29,500 bases of DNA from Candidatus Aminicenantota bacterium (GTDB taxonomy: Bacteria; Acidobacteriota; Aminicenantia; Aminicenantales; Aminicenantaceae): NCBI GenBank assembly GCA_030627155.1, contig DAOUSP010000002.1:1-29500 (forward strand), read 5' to 3'. The first letter of the stretch is position 1; every line of letters starts with the position of its first letter. Positions 8,020 through 17,559 of this stretch are shown one piece after another. Both the position numbers and the translations under genes were made by a program. Below the pieces are notes generated by a model that worked only from the letters and a program-made list of their open reading frames with translations, made no database searches and was not told the DNA's origin.

Positions 8020-9486
8020 ATGAGAGATGCAAAAAAGGTATTGGAAAATACTGTAAAGAGATGCAGGGAAAGAGATATCATTATTCCTACATATGAGGAG
8101 ATGCTCCATCCTGAAAAGGTCCCTCAGGCTATCAAGGATGAGCTTAAAAATATCGGCCTATGGGATCTCCACTCAAGAAACCTTTTCAGGATTACGTGGA
8201 ACAATGAACCAGTTAAATTCGGAGGGGGCTTCGGAGGTGTGAATTACATAGAGATACCTCCAGAATTATCTGGAGTAAAAGCCCGGATATTGATGCTTGT
8301 CGGAAAATATTTTCCCACCGGCTCCCACAAGGTTGGAGCCACATTCGGCCCATTAGTTGAAAAACTAGTAAGAGGCGTATTTGACCCAACAACACAAAAA
8401 GCGTTATGGCCATCAACCGGAAATTACTGCCGCGGAGGTGCATACGATTCCTACCTTCTCGCCTGTCCGAGTATAGCGGTGCTTCCTGAGGGAATGTCGC
8501 GCGAAAGATTCGAATGGCTTGAGAAAATTGGGGCAGAAATTCATGCTACACCTGGTTCTGAAAGCAACGTGAAAGAAGTTTATGATAAGACTTTCGAGCT
8601 CAAAAGAAAAAGACCTGACGAAATTGTCGTCCTCAATCAATTTGATGAGATAGGAAACGCTATCTGGCATTATGTATGCACAGGACAGGCAATCGAAGAA
8701 TTATACAATAAAGAAAAAGAAGATAAACAAAGGTTTACAGCGATATTTTTAACCCAAGGGTCTGCAGGAACCATAGGGTGTGCAGATTATCTACGCGAAA
8801 AATATCCTCGTATTAAAGTCTGTGCTGGAGAAGCCTGGCAATGCCCGACTCTCTTGCATAATGGATATGGAGCCCACAGGATTGAAGGCATTGGAGACAA
8901 ACATGTTCCCTGGATTCATAACCTAAAAAACATGGATATGGTCGCTGATATTGACGATGAGTTTTGCATACGGCTGATTCGGTTATTCAACGAACCCTCG
9001 GGAAGAAACTATCTTAAATTGAAAGGCATCTCAGAGGAAATAACCAATAAATTAGACCTTCTCGGAATTTCCTCTATCGCAAACCTCCTCGGCTCTATAA
9101 AAATGGCTAAATATTATGAGATGAACGAAAACGATATCGTGTTCACGATAGCCACAGATTCCATGGAACTTTACCAATCCCGGATTGAAGAGTTGAGAAA
9201 AGAAAGAGGAGAATATACAAATTATCAGGCGGGAGCTGATTTTGACACCTGTCTTCTAAGTCTTACTACAGATCATATGCTTGAGCTAAGCTACTGGGAT
9301 AAAAAGAGAATGCATAATCTTAAATACTTCACATGGGTCGAACAAATTGGAAAAGATATCGAAGAACTTGACCGCCAATGGTATGATGATAATTACTGGA
9401 TAGAAAAATATCATTCCTGGGAGGAATGGGATAAACTCATAAAAGAATTTAACGAAAAAACAGGACTTCTTAAGAAATATAGATAG
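8020..9486 (+). CDS. PLP-dependent enzyme, tryptophan synthase beta / cysteine synthase fold (type II)
   Basis: The protein has 488 residues. The PLP-binding lysine is K104 in TGSHKVGA. The substrate/asparagine loop is STGNYCRGGA (132-141) and the phosphate-cradling glycine loop is QGSAGTIG (246-253). These are the hallmarks of fold type II enzymes (cysteine synthase, threonine synthase, diaminopropionate synthases). It is longer than O-acetylserine sulfhydrylases (about 310 residues), with an extra N-terminal segment and about 120 additional C-terminal residues rich in Trp, Tyr and charges. It belongs to a long, poorly characterised subgroup often labelled cysteine synthase-like; reaction and substrate cannot be told. 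It has no signal peptide. It follows the amidinotransferase by 80 bases and may act on the same amino acid or make its acceptor. Confidence 0.82.
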   Translation: MRDAKKVLENTVKRCRERDIIIPTYEEMLHPEKVPQAIKDELKNIGLWDLHSRNLFRITWNNEPVKFGGGFGGVNYIEIPPELSGVKARILMLVGKYFPTGSHKVGATFGPLVEKLVRGVFDPTTQKALWPSTGNYCRGGAYDSYLLACPSIAVLPEGMSRERFEWLEKIGAEIHATPGSESNVKEVYDKTFELKRKRPDEIVVLNQFDEIGNAIWHYVCTGQAIEELYNKEKEDKQRFTAIFLTQGSAGTIGCADYLREKYPRIKVCAGEAWQCPTLLHNGYGAHRIEGIGDKHVPWIHNLKNMDMVADIDDEFCIRLIRLFNEPSGRNYLKLKGISEEITNKLDLLGISSIANLLGSIKMAKYYEMNENDIVFTIATDSMELYQSRIEELRKERGEYTNYQAGADFDTCLLSLTTDHMLELSYWDKKRMHNLKYFTWVEQIGKDIEELDRQWYDDNYWIEKYHSWEEWDKLIKEFNEKTGLLKKYR

Positions 9487-9622
9487 ATAAACTCTCTTGG
9501 TTACCTATATTTAAAAATGCACTTAGATAGTGAATGACAAAGTGAAAATAGTTGATTAAATTAAAGAGAATTGTTAAACCCTAAGGAGGGAATTTACGAT
9601 TAATTAAGGAGAAAGCAATAAC

Positions 9623-11344
9623 ATGTCCAGACTTTTACTTTTAACTTCTTATTGCTTCCTGATCGGGACACTTTTTTTTACTTCAAGTTGTAATCGCACC
9701 GATGTTGACTATAACATCCTAATAAAAAGAGGTAGAATCGTTGATGGAACAGGAAATCCCTGGTTCTATGGCGATATTGGTATAATTGGGGATACAATTG
9801 CCGGGATCGGAGATCTTTCAGGAAAAACTGCCGCTAAAACAATCGATGCTCAGGGATTGGTTGTTTCCCCCGGATTTATCGACATACACACTCACTGTGA
9901 TGAAGGCTTAGGGAAAGTCGATTCCAATGCTAATTTGAACTACCTTATACAGGGAACAACTACGGTTGTGACAGGTAACTGTGGTGATGGGACATTTAAA
10001 ATTACTGAGATCAAAGAACAATGGGAAAAGCAAGGTATAGGAACAAACGCCGTTCATCTGGTAGGATTTGGCACAGTCCGGAAAGAAGTCATGGCAGTGG
10101 AATCGCGCGATCCTACACCAGAAGAACTGGAGAAGATAAAGGAGATTGTTCGACAGGCAATGAAGGAAGGTGCTTGGGGTATGAGCACAGGTTTAGAATA
10201 CATTCCTGGCAGGTATGCCAGTACCAGAGAAATCATTGAAGTCACAAAAGTTGTTGGCGAGTTTGGAGGAGTCTATGCCAGCCACCAACGCAATGAATTT
10301 GATCGTGTCCCTGAAGCCACTAAAGAGACTATCAGAATTGCTGAAGAAACCGGAGTACGAGCCAACATAAGTCATTTTAAAGTATGCAGAAAGAATTACT
10401 GGGGGAAGATGAAAGAGGCTGTAAAATTGATTAACGAAGCAAGGGCAAGGGGAATTTACGTCGTTGCAGATATGTATCCATATCACTATGCGTCAGGAGG
10501 GCGTATTCTACCGATTGATAGGAACGCTGGCTGGGCCCCTTTTCATCTTCCGGATGACATGGAACCATTTGCAGAACTCAGAAAGAAGATTAATGATCGG
10601 AATTTATCAGATTCTGAGAGGAAGAAATTAAGAGAGCAGTATGTGGAGGAACTATCAAAGGCCCTTGCTGATAAATCGAAACGAGAGCAAATCAGGAAAT
10701 CGGTACTCAAAGGTGAGCCTCATAAGCCAAGTTCTGTAGCCTTAGCGGGTTGGGATAGTTATTTGGTTACAGTGGCCAAGAAAAATACCCATCTGATCGG
10801 AAAGATCCTTTCGGACATTGCCAAGGAACAAAAAAGAGATCCATTTGATCTTGCTGCAGATTTAGTGATTGATGAACCTGACCTATATGTTGCTTGTGGA
10901 GTTATGTCGGAGGACGACATGAAGTATGCGATGGAACAAGATTGGCTGATGTTCTCAAGTGATGGAGACGCATCGCCTATCATAAACGAGACTGACATAC
11001 CCAGGATTGGTCATCCCCGCGCTTTTGGCAGTCAAGCCAGAGTACTCCGGAAGTATGTTAGAGAAGAGAAGGTATTGACACTGGAGAATGCCATCAAGAA
11101 GATGACCTCCCTTCCTGCCTCTTTCCTTCAGATAAAGGATAGAGGATTACTCAAGAAAGGTTACAAGGCTGATATTGTTATATTCGATTCTGAAACCGTC
11201 AGGGATAATGCCACACACTCTGATGCTTACCAGTACAGCACTGAGACAGAATACGTGATTATCAATGGGGAGATTAGCATAGAAAAGGGTGAATATAATG
11301 GTGCCCTTAACGGCAAAATGCTATTATTAACCGAAAACAAGTAA
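9623..11344 (+). CDS. N-acyl-D-amino-acid deacylase-type amidohydrolase, predicted lipoprotein
   Basis: The protein has 573 residues, with AAGGAGA about ten bases before the ATG. A hydrophobic leader ends in TSSCNR, so C23 is a plausible lipidation site (the lipobox is imperfect, with Thr at -3). The N-terminal beta strands (LIKRGRIVDGTGNPWFYGDI) and VSPGFIDIHTHCDEG are typical of amidohydrolases. Metal ligands and family motifs resemble D-aminoacylase: H89 and H91, C119 in VTGNCG, EYIPGRYAST, H220 in SHQRNE, H250 in ISHFK, DMYPYHY, and the catalytic Asp in SSDGD (about 446). Known members release acyl groups from N-acyl-D-amino acids; relatives act on other amides and dipeptides, so the substrate is open. 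Export to the envelope puts it with the neighbouring exported peptidases. Confidence 0.85.
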   Translation: MSRLLLLTSYCFLIGTLFFTSSCNRTDVDYNILIKRGRIVDGTGNPWFYGDIGIIGDTIAGIGDLSGKTAAKTIDAQGLVVSPGFIDIHTHCDEGLGKVDSNANLNYLIQGTTTVVTGNCGDGTFKITEIKEQWEKQGIGTNAVHLVGFGTVRKEVMAVESRDPTPEELEKIKEIVRQAMKEGAWGMSTGLEYIPGRYASTREIIEVTKVVGEFGGVYASHQRNEFDRVPEATKETIRIAEETGVRANISHFKVCRKNYWGKMKEAVKLINEARARGIYVVADMYPYHYASGGRILPIDRNAGWAPFHLPDDMEPFAELRKKINDRNLSDSERKKLREQYVEELSKALADKSKREQIRKSVLKGEPHKPSSVALAGWDSYLVTVAKKNTHLIGKILSDIAKEQKRDPFDLAADLVIDEPDLYVACGVMSEDDMKYAMEQDWLMFSSDGDASPIINETDIPRIGHPRAFGSQARVLRKYVREEKVLTLENAIKKMTSLPASFLQIKDRGLLKKGYKADIVIFDSETVRDNATHSDAYQYSTETEYVIINGEISIEKGEYNGALNGKMLLLTENK

Positions 11345-11398
11345 AATAGTGAGGGATAATCACTTAGCCTTTATTCCATCATCTTGAAGGAGGTTTCG

Positions 11399-13399
11399 AT
11401 GAAGAAAATAATTTTGAGTTTGGTTATCTTGTTTTTCTGTCTCAGTATTCTTTACTCTCAAGATGCGAAAATGCGGCCTATGACTGTTGATGACGGATTG
11501 AATATGGTCCGCCTTGGAGATGTAAGAATGTCCCCAGACGGAAACTTGATATTCTTTTCAAAATCGGAACTGGATTGGGAAAAGAACAGAAGAATTAAAA
11601 AATACTTTATGATTCCAGCAAGCGGTGGTGAAGCCTGGCAATATATTGGTGATGCAGGCGGCAGTTCATTTCAGTTTTCGCCTGATGGAAAACATCTCTC
11701 CTTTAAGCGAGAGGTTGATAAAAGTGAGCAGATATTTGCCATACGCCTCACAGGTGGCGAAGCTATTCAAATCACAAATCATAAAAATAGTGTTGATTCT
11801 TATAAATGGTCTGCAGACGCAAGTAAAATATTTTTTACAGCCGAAGAAATGAAGGGCAAAGAAGAACAGAAGGAATATGATTTGGGAGATGATGCGGTTT
11901 TTATTTTTGAAGGACCGAACGGAAGAGAGGAAGCTCGTTGGCGAAACCTCTGGTTATTTGATCTTTCATCAATGAAAGAGAGGAGGTTAACTTACGAGAA
12001 ACTTATCATCAATGAATTCGATGTTTCTCCAGATGGAAAGCACGTCGTATTCGCAGCAACAAAACATGATGCCGAGAATTATTTCTACCTGTCCGAGCTC
12101 TATTTGGTTAATGTGAATGATCCAAAACCAGTTCGCCTCACCAACAACAATGCTCCAGAAGATAGTGTTCTTTGGGCTCCAAACGGAAAAACTTTTGTCT
12201 ATCATGCTCCTTCTGACCAAGATTTTAATCTAACTCATGGATACCTCTGGATCATGAATCCTGAAACAGGTGAGAAGAGGAAACTGAAAGAACCAAACCA
12301 AGGCGAAATTTCTGGGCTTGCATGGACATCAGATGGTGAAAATCTGTTATTCAATGAGACATATCGCACCAATCTCAACCTCAATCGAATCAACATCAAG
12401 ACTGGGAAAATCACAAATATAACGAACATTAAGGGTACGCTCAGGGCTCTCGCTTTCTCAAAAGACCGAGAAAAGATGGTCTACTCATATAGTGATTTTA
12501 ACACTCCCCCTGATATATATGTTTCTTCAGTGAGTAATTTAAATCCTATTCGTCTTACTAATGTAAATCCATGGATAAAAGAAGAAATCCTGCTGGCCAA
12601 AGGTGAAGTAGTACGTTGGAAGAGCAAAGATGACATGGAGATTGAGGGGGTTCTTTATGTTCCAGGAAACTACAATGAGGGAACAAAACTTCCCCTTATA
12701 GTTACCATTCATGGAGGTCCACCGGGGCACTTTGCTAACAGATTCAGGGCCGAGTTCCATGTTTTCGCTGGACTGGGGTATGCTTCATTCGGACCGAATA
12801 TTCGTGGTAGTGACAGCTATAGCGACGATCTTCTCTGTGCGCTTCAAGGGGACGTCGGAGGCGGTGAGTTTGATGATGTTATGTCAGGTGTAGACTATCT
12901 AATTGAGAAGGGCATTGCAGATCCCGAGAGGTTGGGGGTCCGGGGTTGGAGCTGGGGAGGAATCCTTGGCAGTTGGGTAATCACTCAGACCGATCGCTTT
13001 AAAGCAGCTTCACTTGGTGCCATGGTCGGCAGCTGGACTGCAGAATCAGGACCAGGCCTTAGCTGGGATCTCAAACTTCATTACATTGGGGGAGCCCATT
13101 GGATAAACCCAGAGGAGTGGTGCAAGGTTTCATCGCTTTGGTACGTAAAAAACGTGAAAACCCCTACACTATTACTCCATGGCGCAAAGGATATGGTTAG
13201 TACTCCTGGTCAATCCATGATGTTCTTCCACGCGCTTAAAGAAATAGGCAGAGTTCCAGTGCGCTATATCAAATTTCCTCGAGAGCCGCATGGATTTCGG
13301 GAACCGCGGCATCAGCGTCGACGCGATATAGAGGAAATCAGATGGGTGCAAAAATACATTTGCGGCATAGAATGGGAACCGTGGGAACGCAAAGAGTAA
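11399..13399 (+). CDS. S9 family (prolyl oligopeptidase-type) peptidase, exported
   Basis: The protein has 666 residues. The start is ATG 11399 because GAAGGAGGT (11386-11394) precedes it; an in-frame TTG at 11384 lies within that site. The signal peptide ends near LYSQ (residue 21). Residues about 30-400 form a WD40/TolB-like beta-propeller with repeated SPDGK-type motifs. Residues about 405-660 form the alpha/beta hydrolase with an HGGPPG oxyanion strand, nucleophile S518 in GWSWGG, D598 in HGAKDM and H631 in REPHGF. S9 enzymes cut short peptides, often releasing dipeptides or acting after proline. GWSWGG replaces the commoner G-x-SYGG. It lies 54 bases after the amidohydrolase and 23 bases before the serine hydrolase, as in an operon. 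Confidence 0.92.
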   Translation: MKKIILSLVILFFCLSILYSQDAKMRPMTVDDGLNMVRLGDVRMSPDGNLIFFSKSELDWEKNRRIKKYFMIPASGGEAWQYIGDAGGSSFQFSPDGKHLSFKREVDKSEQIFAIRLTGGEAIQITNHKNSVDSYKWSADASKIFFTAEEMKGKEEQKEYDLGDDAVFIFEGPNGREEARWRNLWLFDLSSMKERRLTYEKLIINEFDVSPDGKHVVFAATKHDAENYFYLSELYLVNVNDPKPVRLTNNNAPEDSVLWAPNGKTFVYHAPSDQDFNLTHGYLWIMNPETGEKRKLKEPNQGEISGLAWTSDGENLLFNETYRTNLNLNRINIKTGKITNITNIKGTLRALAFSKDREKMVYSYSDFNTPPDIYVSSVSNLNPIRLTNVNPWIKEEILLAKGEVVRWKSKDDMEIEGVLYVPGNYNEGTKLPLIVTIHGGPPGHFANRFRAEFHVFAGLGYASFGPNIRGSDSYSDDLLCALQGDVGGGEFDDVMSGVDYLIEKGIADPERLGVRGWSWGGILGSWVITQTDRFKAASLGAMVGSWTAESGPGLSWDLKLHYIGGAHWINPEEWCKVSSLWYVKNVKTPTLLLHGAKDMVSTPGQSMMFFHALKEIGRVPVRYIKFPREPHGFREPRHQRRRDIEEIRWVQKYICGIEWEPWERKE

Positions 13400-13422
13400 T
13401 ACGTCTTTGAAAGTGAAGAATT

Positions 13423-14892
13423 ATGGATAACAACCAAAAATTATTCGTAAGTCTCATGTTTTGCATGTCAGCATTACTAATTTTTGGAGCTACAGCACAG
13501 AAAGTCATCGCAAATCAAGCCTATACACACAATGCCCTTACAGACAAAGTGGATGAAATGTTTAAACAATGGGACAGGGATGACTCTCCGGGGGCAGCCC
13601 TTGGAATATTCAAGGATGGAAGAATCATATATGCTCGCGGCTACGGGGTTGCTAATCTTGAATATTCTCTGCCTTGGACTCCTCAGACCGTTTCACGTAC
13701 TGGTTCTATTTCGAAGCAGTTTATTGCCATGTGTATAGCCATTCTTATTGAACAGGGAAAATTGTCCCTCGATGATGACATCCAAAAATTTATACCCGGA
13801 TGGCCTGATTATGGTAGACCAATCAAGATTAAGCATCTCCTGCATCATACGAGTGGGATTCGTGAATATTTGACTCTTGTGTCGCTGATCGGGAAACCGG
13901 AGGGAAGTGGTTATGTTTATACACCCTGTGAGCTAGTTGAAATGTTATCACGGCAGAAAGAACTCAATTTTAAACCTGGTGAGATGTTTTCTTATACAAA
14001 TTCAGGTTATTTTCTGCTTTCGGAAATTATCAATCGAGTGAGTGGATTAAAAACGAGTGCCTTTGCAAAGAAGTACATTTTTAGTCCTCTTGAGATGAAT
14101 AACACTCATTTTCATGACAACCCAAATATGATTGTTAAGAATAGAGCGTATGGATACTCTCCTGAAAAAGATAGTGGATACAGATTGGATATTCTCCGGC
14201 TTAAAGTGATAGGGGATTTAGGGGTTTTTACGACAATAGAGGATTTTCTTAAATGGGATCAGAATTTCTATGATAACAAATTAGGAAAGGGCACTCAAGA
14301 TTTAATCAAGAAAATGCTAACCAGAGGAAAACTCAACAATGGAAAAGAAATCCCCTATGCACTTGGATTAAATACAGAAAATTATAGAGGTTTGAGAACA
14401 AGAAGTCATGGGGGATCTGCCGTCGGGTACCAGGCATATTATATACAATTTCCCGACCAGAAGTTTTCTATCGTGATTTTATCTAATCTGAGTATATTTA
14501 ATCCGGGAAGAATCACAAGAAGAATAGCAGATTTGTATCTTGCAGATCAATTTACAGAGTCTCCAGTTCCAATGCAGAGACAGCGTTCTTTTGAACAGAG
14601 GCCCGAGCCCATCTCGCTCACATTACAACAATTGAAAAAATATGTAGGAAACTATTATAGTGATGAACTCGATATCACTTATACTTTTACTGTGGAAAAT
14701 AATAATCTGATTTTAAAACTAAGGGAAACTATGAACACTCTTACTGCATACTCCATCGATAGTTTCGGTTGGGGAAGACGTAGATTGGATTTTACAAGAA
14801 ATAGAGAAAACAAAATTACAGGCTTTGTACTTCAGGAAGGTGTCGTGAAGAATATGAAGTTTAAAAAGATCAATAAGCCAAGGAGGAACTGA
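13423..14892 (+). CDS. Class C beta-lactamase-like serine hydrolase, exported
   Basis: The protein has 489 residues with a signal peptide (1-26, ending ATAQ). The beta-lactamase/transpeptidase-like domain covers about 38-390. Its active-site motifs are S95-I-S-K98 (SxxK), Y191-T-N193 (YxN) and H329-G-G331, the position of the KTG box in penicillin-binding proteins. A C-terminal beta domain (about 400-485) resembles the DUF3471-type extension found in such hydrolases. Members include D-aminopeptidases, esterases and penicillin-binding-protein homologues; the sequence does not decide among them. The context of peptidases and a D-aminoacylase-type enzyme favours a D-aminopeptidase or peptide hydrolase (inference). 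Its stop codon overlaps the start of the M14 gene by one base, so the two are probably translationally coupled. Confidence 0.9.
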   Translation: MDNNQKLFVSLMFCMSALLIFGATAQKVIANQAYTHNALTDKVDEMFKQWDRDDSPGAALGIFKDGRIIYARGYGVANLEYSLPWTPQTVSRTGSISKQFIAMCIAILIEQGKLSLDDDIQKFIPGWPDYGRPIKIKHLLHHTSGIREYLTLVSLIGKPEGSGYVYTPCELVEMLSRQKELNFKPGEMFSYTNSGYFLLSEIINRVSGLKTSAFAKKYIFSPLEMNNTHFHDNPNMIVKNRAYGYSPEKDSGYRLDILRLKVIGDLGVFTTIEDFLKWDQNFYDNKLGKGTQDLIKKMLTRGKLNNGKEIPYALGLNTENYRGLRTRSHGGSAVGYQAYYIQFPDQKFSIVILSNLSIFNPGRITRRIADLYLADQFTESPVPMQRQRSFEQRPEPISLTLQQLKKYVGNYYSDELDITYTFTVENNNLILKLRETMNTLTAYSIDSFGWGRRRLDFTRNRENKITGFVLQEGVVKNMKFKKINKPRRN

Positions 14893-17495
14893 TGATGAAA
14901 AAAATATTTTCTTTTATCTCTCTTTCTTTATTTTTTTTACCCCTGCTTCTCATCGCTCAAACCTCACCTGAAGAATTCTTAGGTCACAAAGTGGGAGCAG
15001 ACAGAAAGCTCGCAGATTACAACCAAATTCTGGCCTATTTTGAAAGGCTCGACAAGGAATCAGGAAAAATCAGTGTTTTGACTATTGGAAAGACGACCTT
15101 GGGTAAACCTATGATCATGGCTGTTATCACTTCTGAAGAAAACATGGCTAGACTTAAAACCTATCGAGAGATCGCCAAAAGGCTAAGAGATGCCCGGGGA
15201 TTGACCACTGAAGAAGCCAAAAGACTTTCTAAGGAAGGCAAGGTCATTATTATGATTACATGCAGTCTGCATTCCTCAGAGATTGCAGCTTCGCAAATGG
15301 TAATGGAGCTTGCTCATAAATTAGTGACTGGACAAGCCTCTTTTGATGTTGACAGAGTCTTAAAAGAAGTCATTGTTCTCCTTGTTCCAACCACTAATCC
15401 GGATGGTCATCAGATGGTGACCGATTGGTACAGAAAATATGTGGGGACAAAATATGAAAATGGTCGTATGCCCTGGCTCTACCATCATTATGCTGGCCAT
15501 GACAACAATCGCGACTGGTTCATGTTAAATCTTGTTGAAACAAAAGCTATCACCAAAGTTCTTTATCATGACTGGATTCCTCAAATTCATATTGATGAAC
15601 ACCAAATGGGCGAGACAGATGCTCGGCTATTCGTGCCTCCGTTTATGGATCCACCCAATCCAAATGTCCATCCACTTGTCTGGCAGGGAGTTGGCTTATG
15701 TGGAATGAGCATGGCTTACGATCTTCAGAAAAACGATTTTCAGGGAGTCGTCTACGGAAGAGAGTATACAGGATGGTGGGATGGGGCCTGCGATAACACT
15801 GGCTGGCTTCACAACACCATATGCCTCCTAAGCGAGATGGCATCTGTTAATATAGCCAGTCCAATTTACGTCGATCCCACAGAACTTCCCAAATTAAATA
15901 TTGAAAAACGCATGCAGTTACCTGATCCATGGCCTGGAGGCTGGTGGAAACTGAGAGACATAGTAGACTATGAACTTTCTTTCTCCCTGAGCCTGATTAA
16001 GACAGCCTTCCTCCACAAAGAGGATTTTCTTTACAACTTTTATAAAATGTGTAGAGATTCCATTGAAAAAACTGAAGAAGAACAGCCTTTTGCCTTTATT
16101 ATACCCAAAACACAACACGATTATCCCTCAATGCTTCGGATGCTGGATATTCTGATGTATGGTGGTGCAGAAATCCACAAGGCCAAGGAGGATTTTGTTG
16201 CCGATGGAAAGACCTATCCAGTGGGCTCTTTCGTAGTCTTGATGTCTCAGCCCTACAGGCCTTATGTTCAAGCTTTGCTTGAAAAACAAAAGTATCCTGA
16301 CATGAGGCTTTATCCAGGTGGCCCTCCTGTTCCACCTTATGACACAGCTGGATGGACTTTTCCCTTGCAAATGGGCGTCCGATGTGATCGAATCCATAAC
16401 CCTTTTAAAACGAATCTTACAAAGCTGGAAAAAGTTCTTTATTCATCCATGACTTCACCGCAAAAGAACTCATCATTTATCGTCCTTGATTCCAGGCTAA
16501 ACAATTCTTATTCGATTCTTTTCCATCTTATCAAAGATAAGGAAGACAAGGTCGAAATCTACCGCTCTAAAGATATCATCAAAAAAGATGGATTTAATGT
16601 GGCTGCAGGAAGTTTCCTAATCAAAAACACACCTCATGTACAGGCAGTTATTCCAGGACTATTGGAGAAATGGCATGTGAAAGCCTATGTGCTTGAAAGC
16701 GTCAATGAAATCCCAAAAGCACCGTTAAAGAAGCACCGAGTTGGACTTTATCAATCCTGGAGATCCAACATGGATGAGGGCTGGACACGTTATGTTTTTG
16801 ATGATATGGAAATTCCTTTCGTCACTCTTCACAATAAGGATTTCAAAGAAACAAAAAAAAGCAAAGTCAATTTGAACTCTAAGTTTGATGTGATAGTGTT
16901 TGCAGACGAAAACTCGGATGTAATCAAAACTGGAAAACCCAGACAAGACTCGCCTTATGACATCTATTCCACAGACATACCTCCTGAGTACGAGGGAGGT
17001 ATCGGTAAGGAAGGAGTGGAAGCGTTGAAGACTTTTGTCGAGCAGGGAGGCATTCTTGTTACGCTCAACAATGCCTGTGGTTTAGTCTTTAAAGAATTCA
17101 ATATACCGGTCAGAAATATCCTGGAAAGAGTCGACCGAAACAAATTTATCTGTCCTGGATCCATTTTAAAAATCAAGATTGATAATAAATCCCCGATTGG
17201 ATATGGAATGCCGAAAGAAGCTGCAGCCATGTTCTCTCGAAGCCTCGCCTTGAGAACCAGAATTCCCTCTGGGGAATGGGATAGAAAAGTCGTAGCAAGC
17301 TACGCAAAAGAAAATGTTCTCTTAAGCGGCTGGCTCCTTGGAGAAGATGTAATTACCCGCAAGGCAGCTGTGGTCGATGTCACTTATAAGAAGGGACACA
17401 TCATTCTTATCGGATTTCGCTGTCAGCACAGAGCTCAATCTTATGGAACATACAAATTTCTTCTTAATGCACTGCTTTATCCGGAAATAGATTAA
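14892..17495 (+). CDS. M14 family zinc carboxypeptidase-like protein, exported
   Basis: The protein has 867 residues. AAGGAGG at 14880-14886 serves ATG 14892 or the ATG directly after it. The signal peptide ends near LLLIAQ (residue 23). The M14 domain covers about 35-330: zinc ligands H127 and E130 in SLHSSE (HxxE), the TTNPDG block (167-172), NNRDW (R207, substrate carboxylate), and DEHQMG with H237 as probable third ligand; E315 may be the catalytic Glu. The remaining 500 residues lack clear motifs; a glutamine-amidotransferase-like segment may lie near 740-790 (GVEALKTFVEQGGILVTLNN). Large two-domain M14 proteins of this type are common in Bacteroidetes and Acidobacteria and are poorly studied. 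It should remove C-terminal residues from imported peptides. Confidence 0.9.
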   Translation: MMKKIFSFISLSLFFLPLLLIAQTSPEEFLGHKVGADRKLADYNQILAYFERLDKESGKISVLTIGKTTLGKPMIMAVITSEENMARLKTYREIAKRLRDARGLTTEEAKRLSKEGKVIIMITCSLHSSEIAASQMVMELAHKLVTGQASFDVDRVLKEVIVLLVPTTNPDGHQMVTDWYRKYVGTKYENGRMPWLYHHYAGHDNNRDWFMLNLVETKAITKVLYHDWIPQIHIDEHQMGETDARLFVPPFMDPPNPNVHPLVWQGVGLCGMSMAYDLQKNDFQGVVYGREYTGWWDGACDNTGWLHNTICLLSEMASVNIASPIYVDPTELPKLNIEKRMQLPDPWPGGWWKLRDIVDYELSFSLSLIKTAFLHKEDFLYNFYKMCRDSIEKTEEEQPFAFIIPKTQHDYPSMLRMLDILMYGGAEIHKAKEDFVADGKTYPVGSFVVLMSQPYRPYVQALLEKQKYPDMRLYPGGPPVPPYDTAGWTFPLQMGVRCDRIHNPFKTNLTKLEKVLYSSMTSPQKNSSFIVLDSRLNNSYSILFHLIKDKEDKVEIYRSKDIIKKDGFNVAAGSFLIKNTPHVQAVIPGLLEKWHVKAYVLESVNEIPKAPLKKHRVGLYQSWRSNMDEGWTRYVFDDMEIPFVTLHNKDFKETKKSKVNLNSKFDVIVFADENSDVIKTGKPRQDSPYDIYSTDIPPEYEGGIGKEGVEALKTFVEQGGILVTLNNACGLVFKEFNIPVRNILERVDRNKFICPGSILKIKIDNKSPIGYGMPKEAAAMFSRSLALRTRIPSGEWDRKVVASYAKENVLLSGWLLGEDVITRKAAVVDVTYKKGHIILIGFRCQHRAQSYGTYKFLLNALLYPEID

Positions 17496-17559
17496 AAAAT
17501 CAGGCTCATATCCTATTTTGTTGGCAGAGGAATTGATTTAGAGAAAAAGGAGGTAACGA

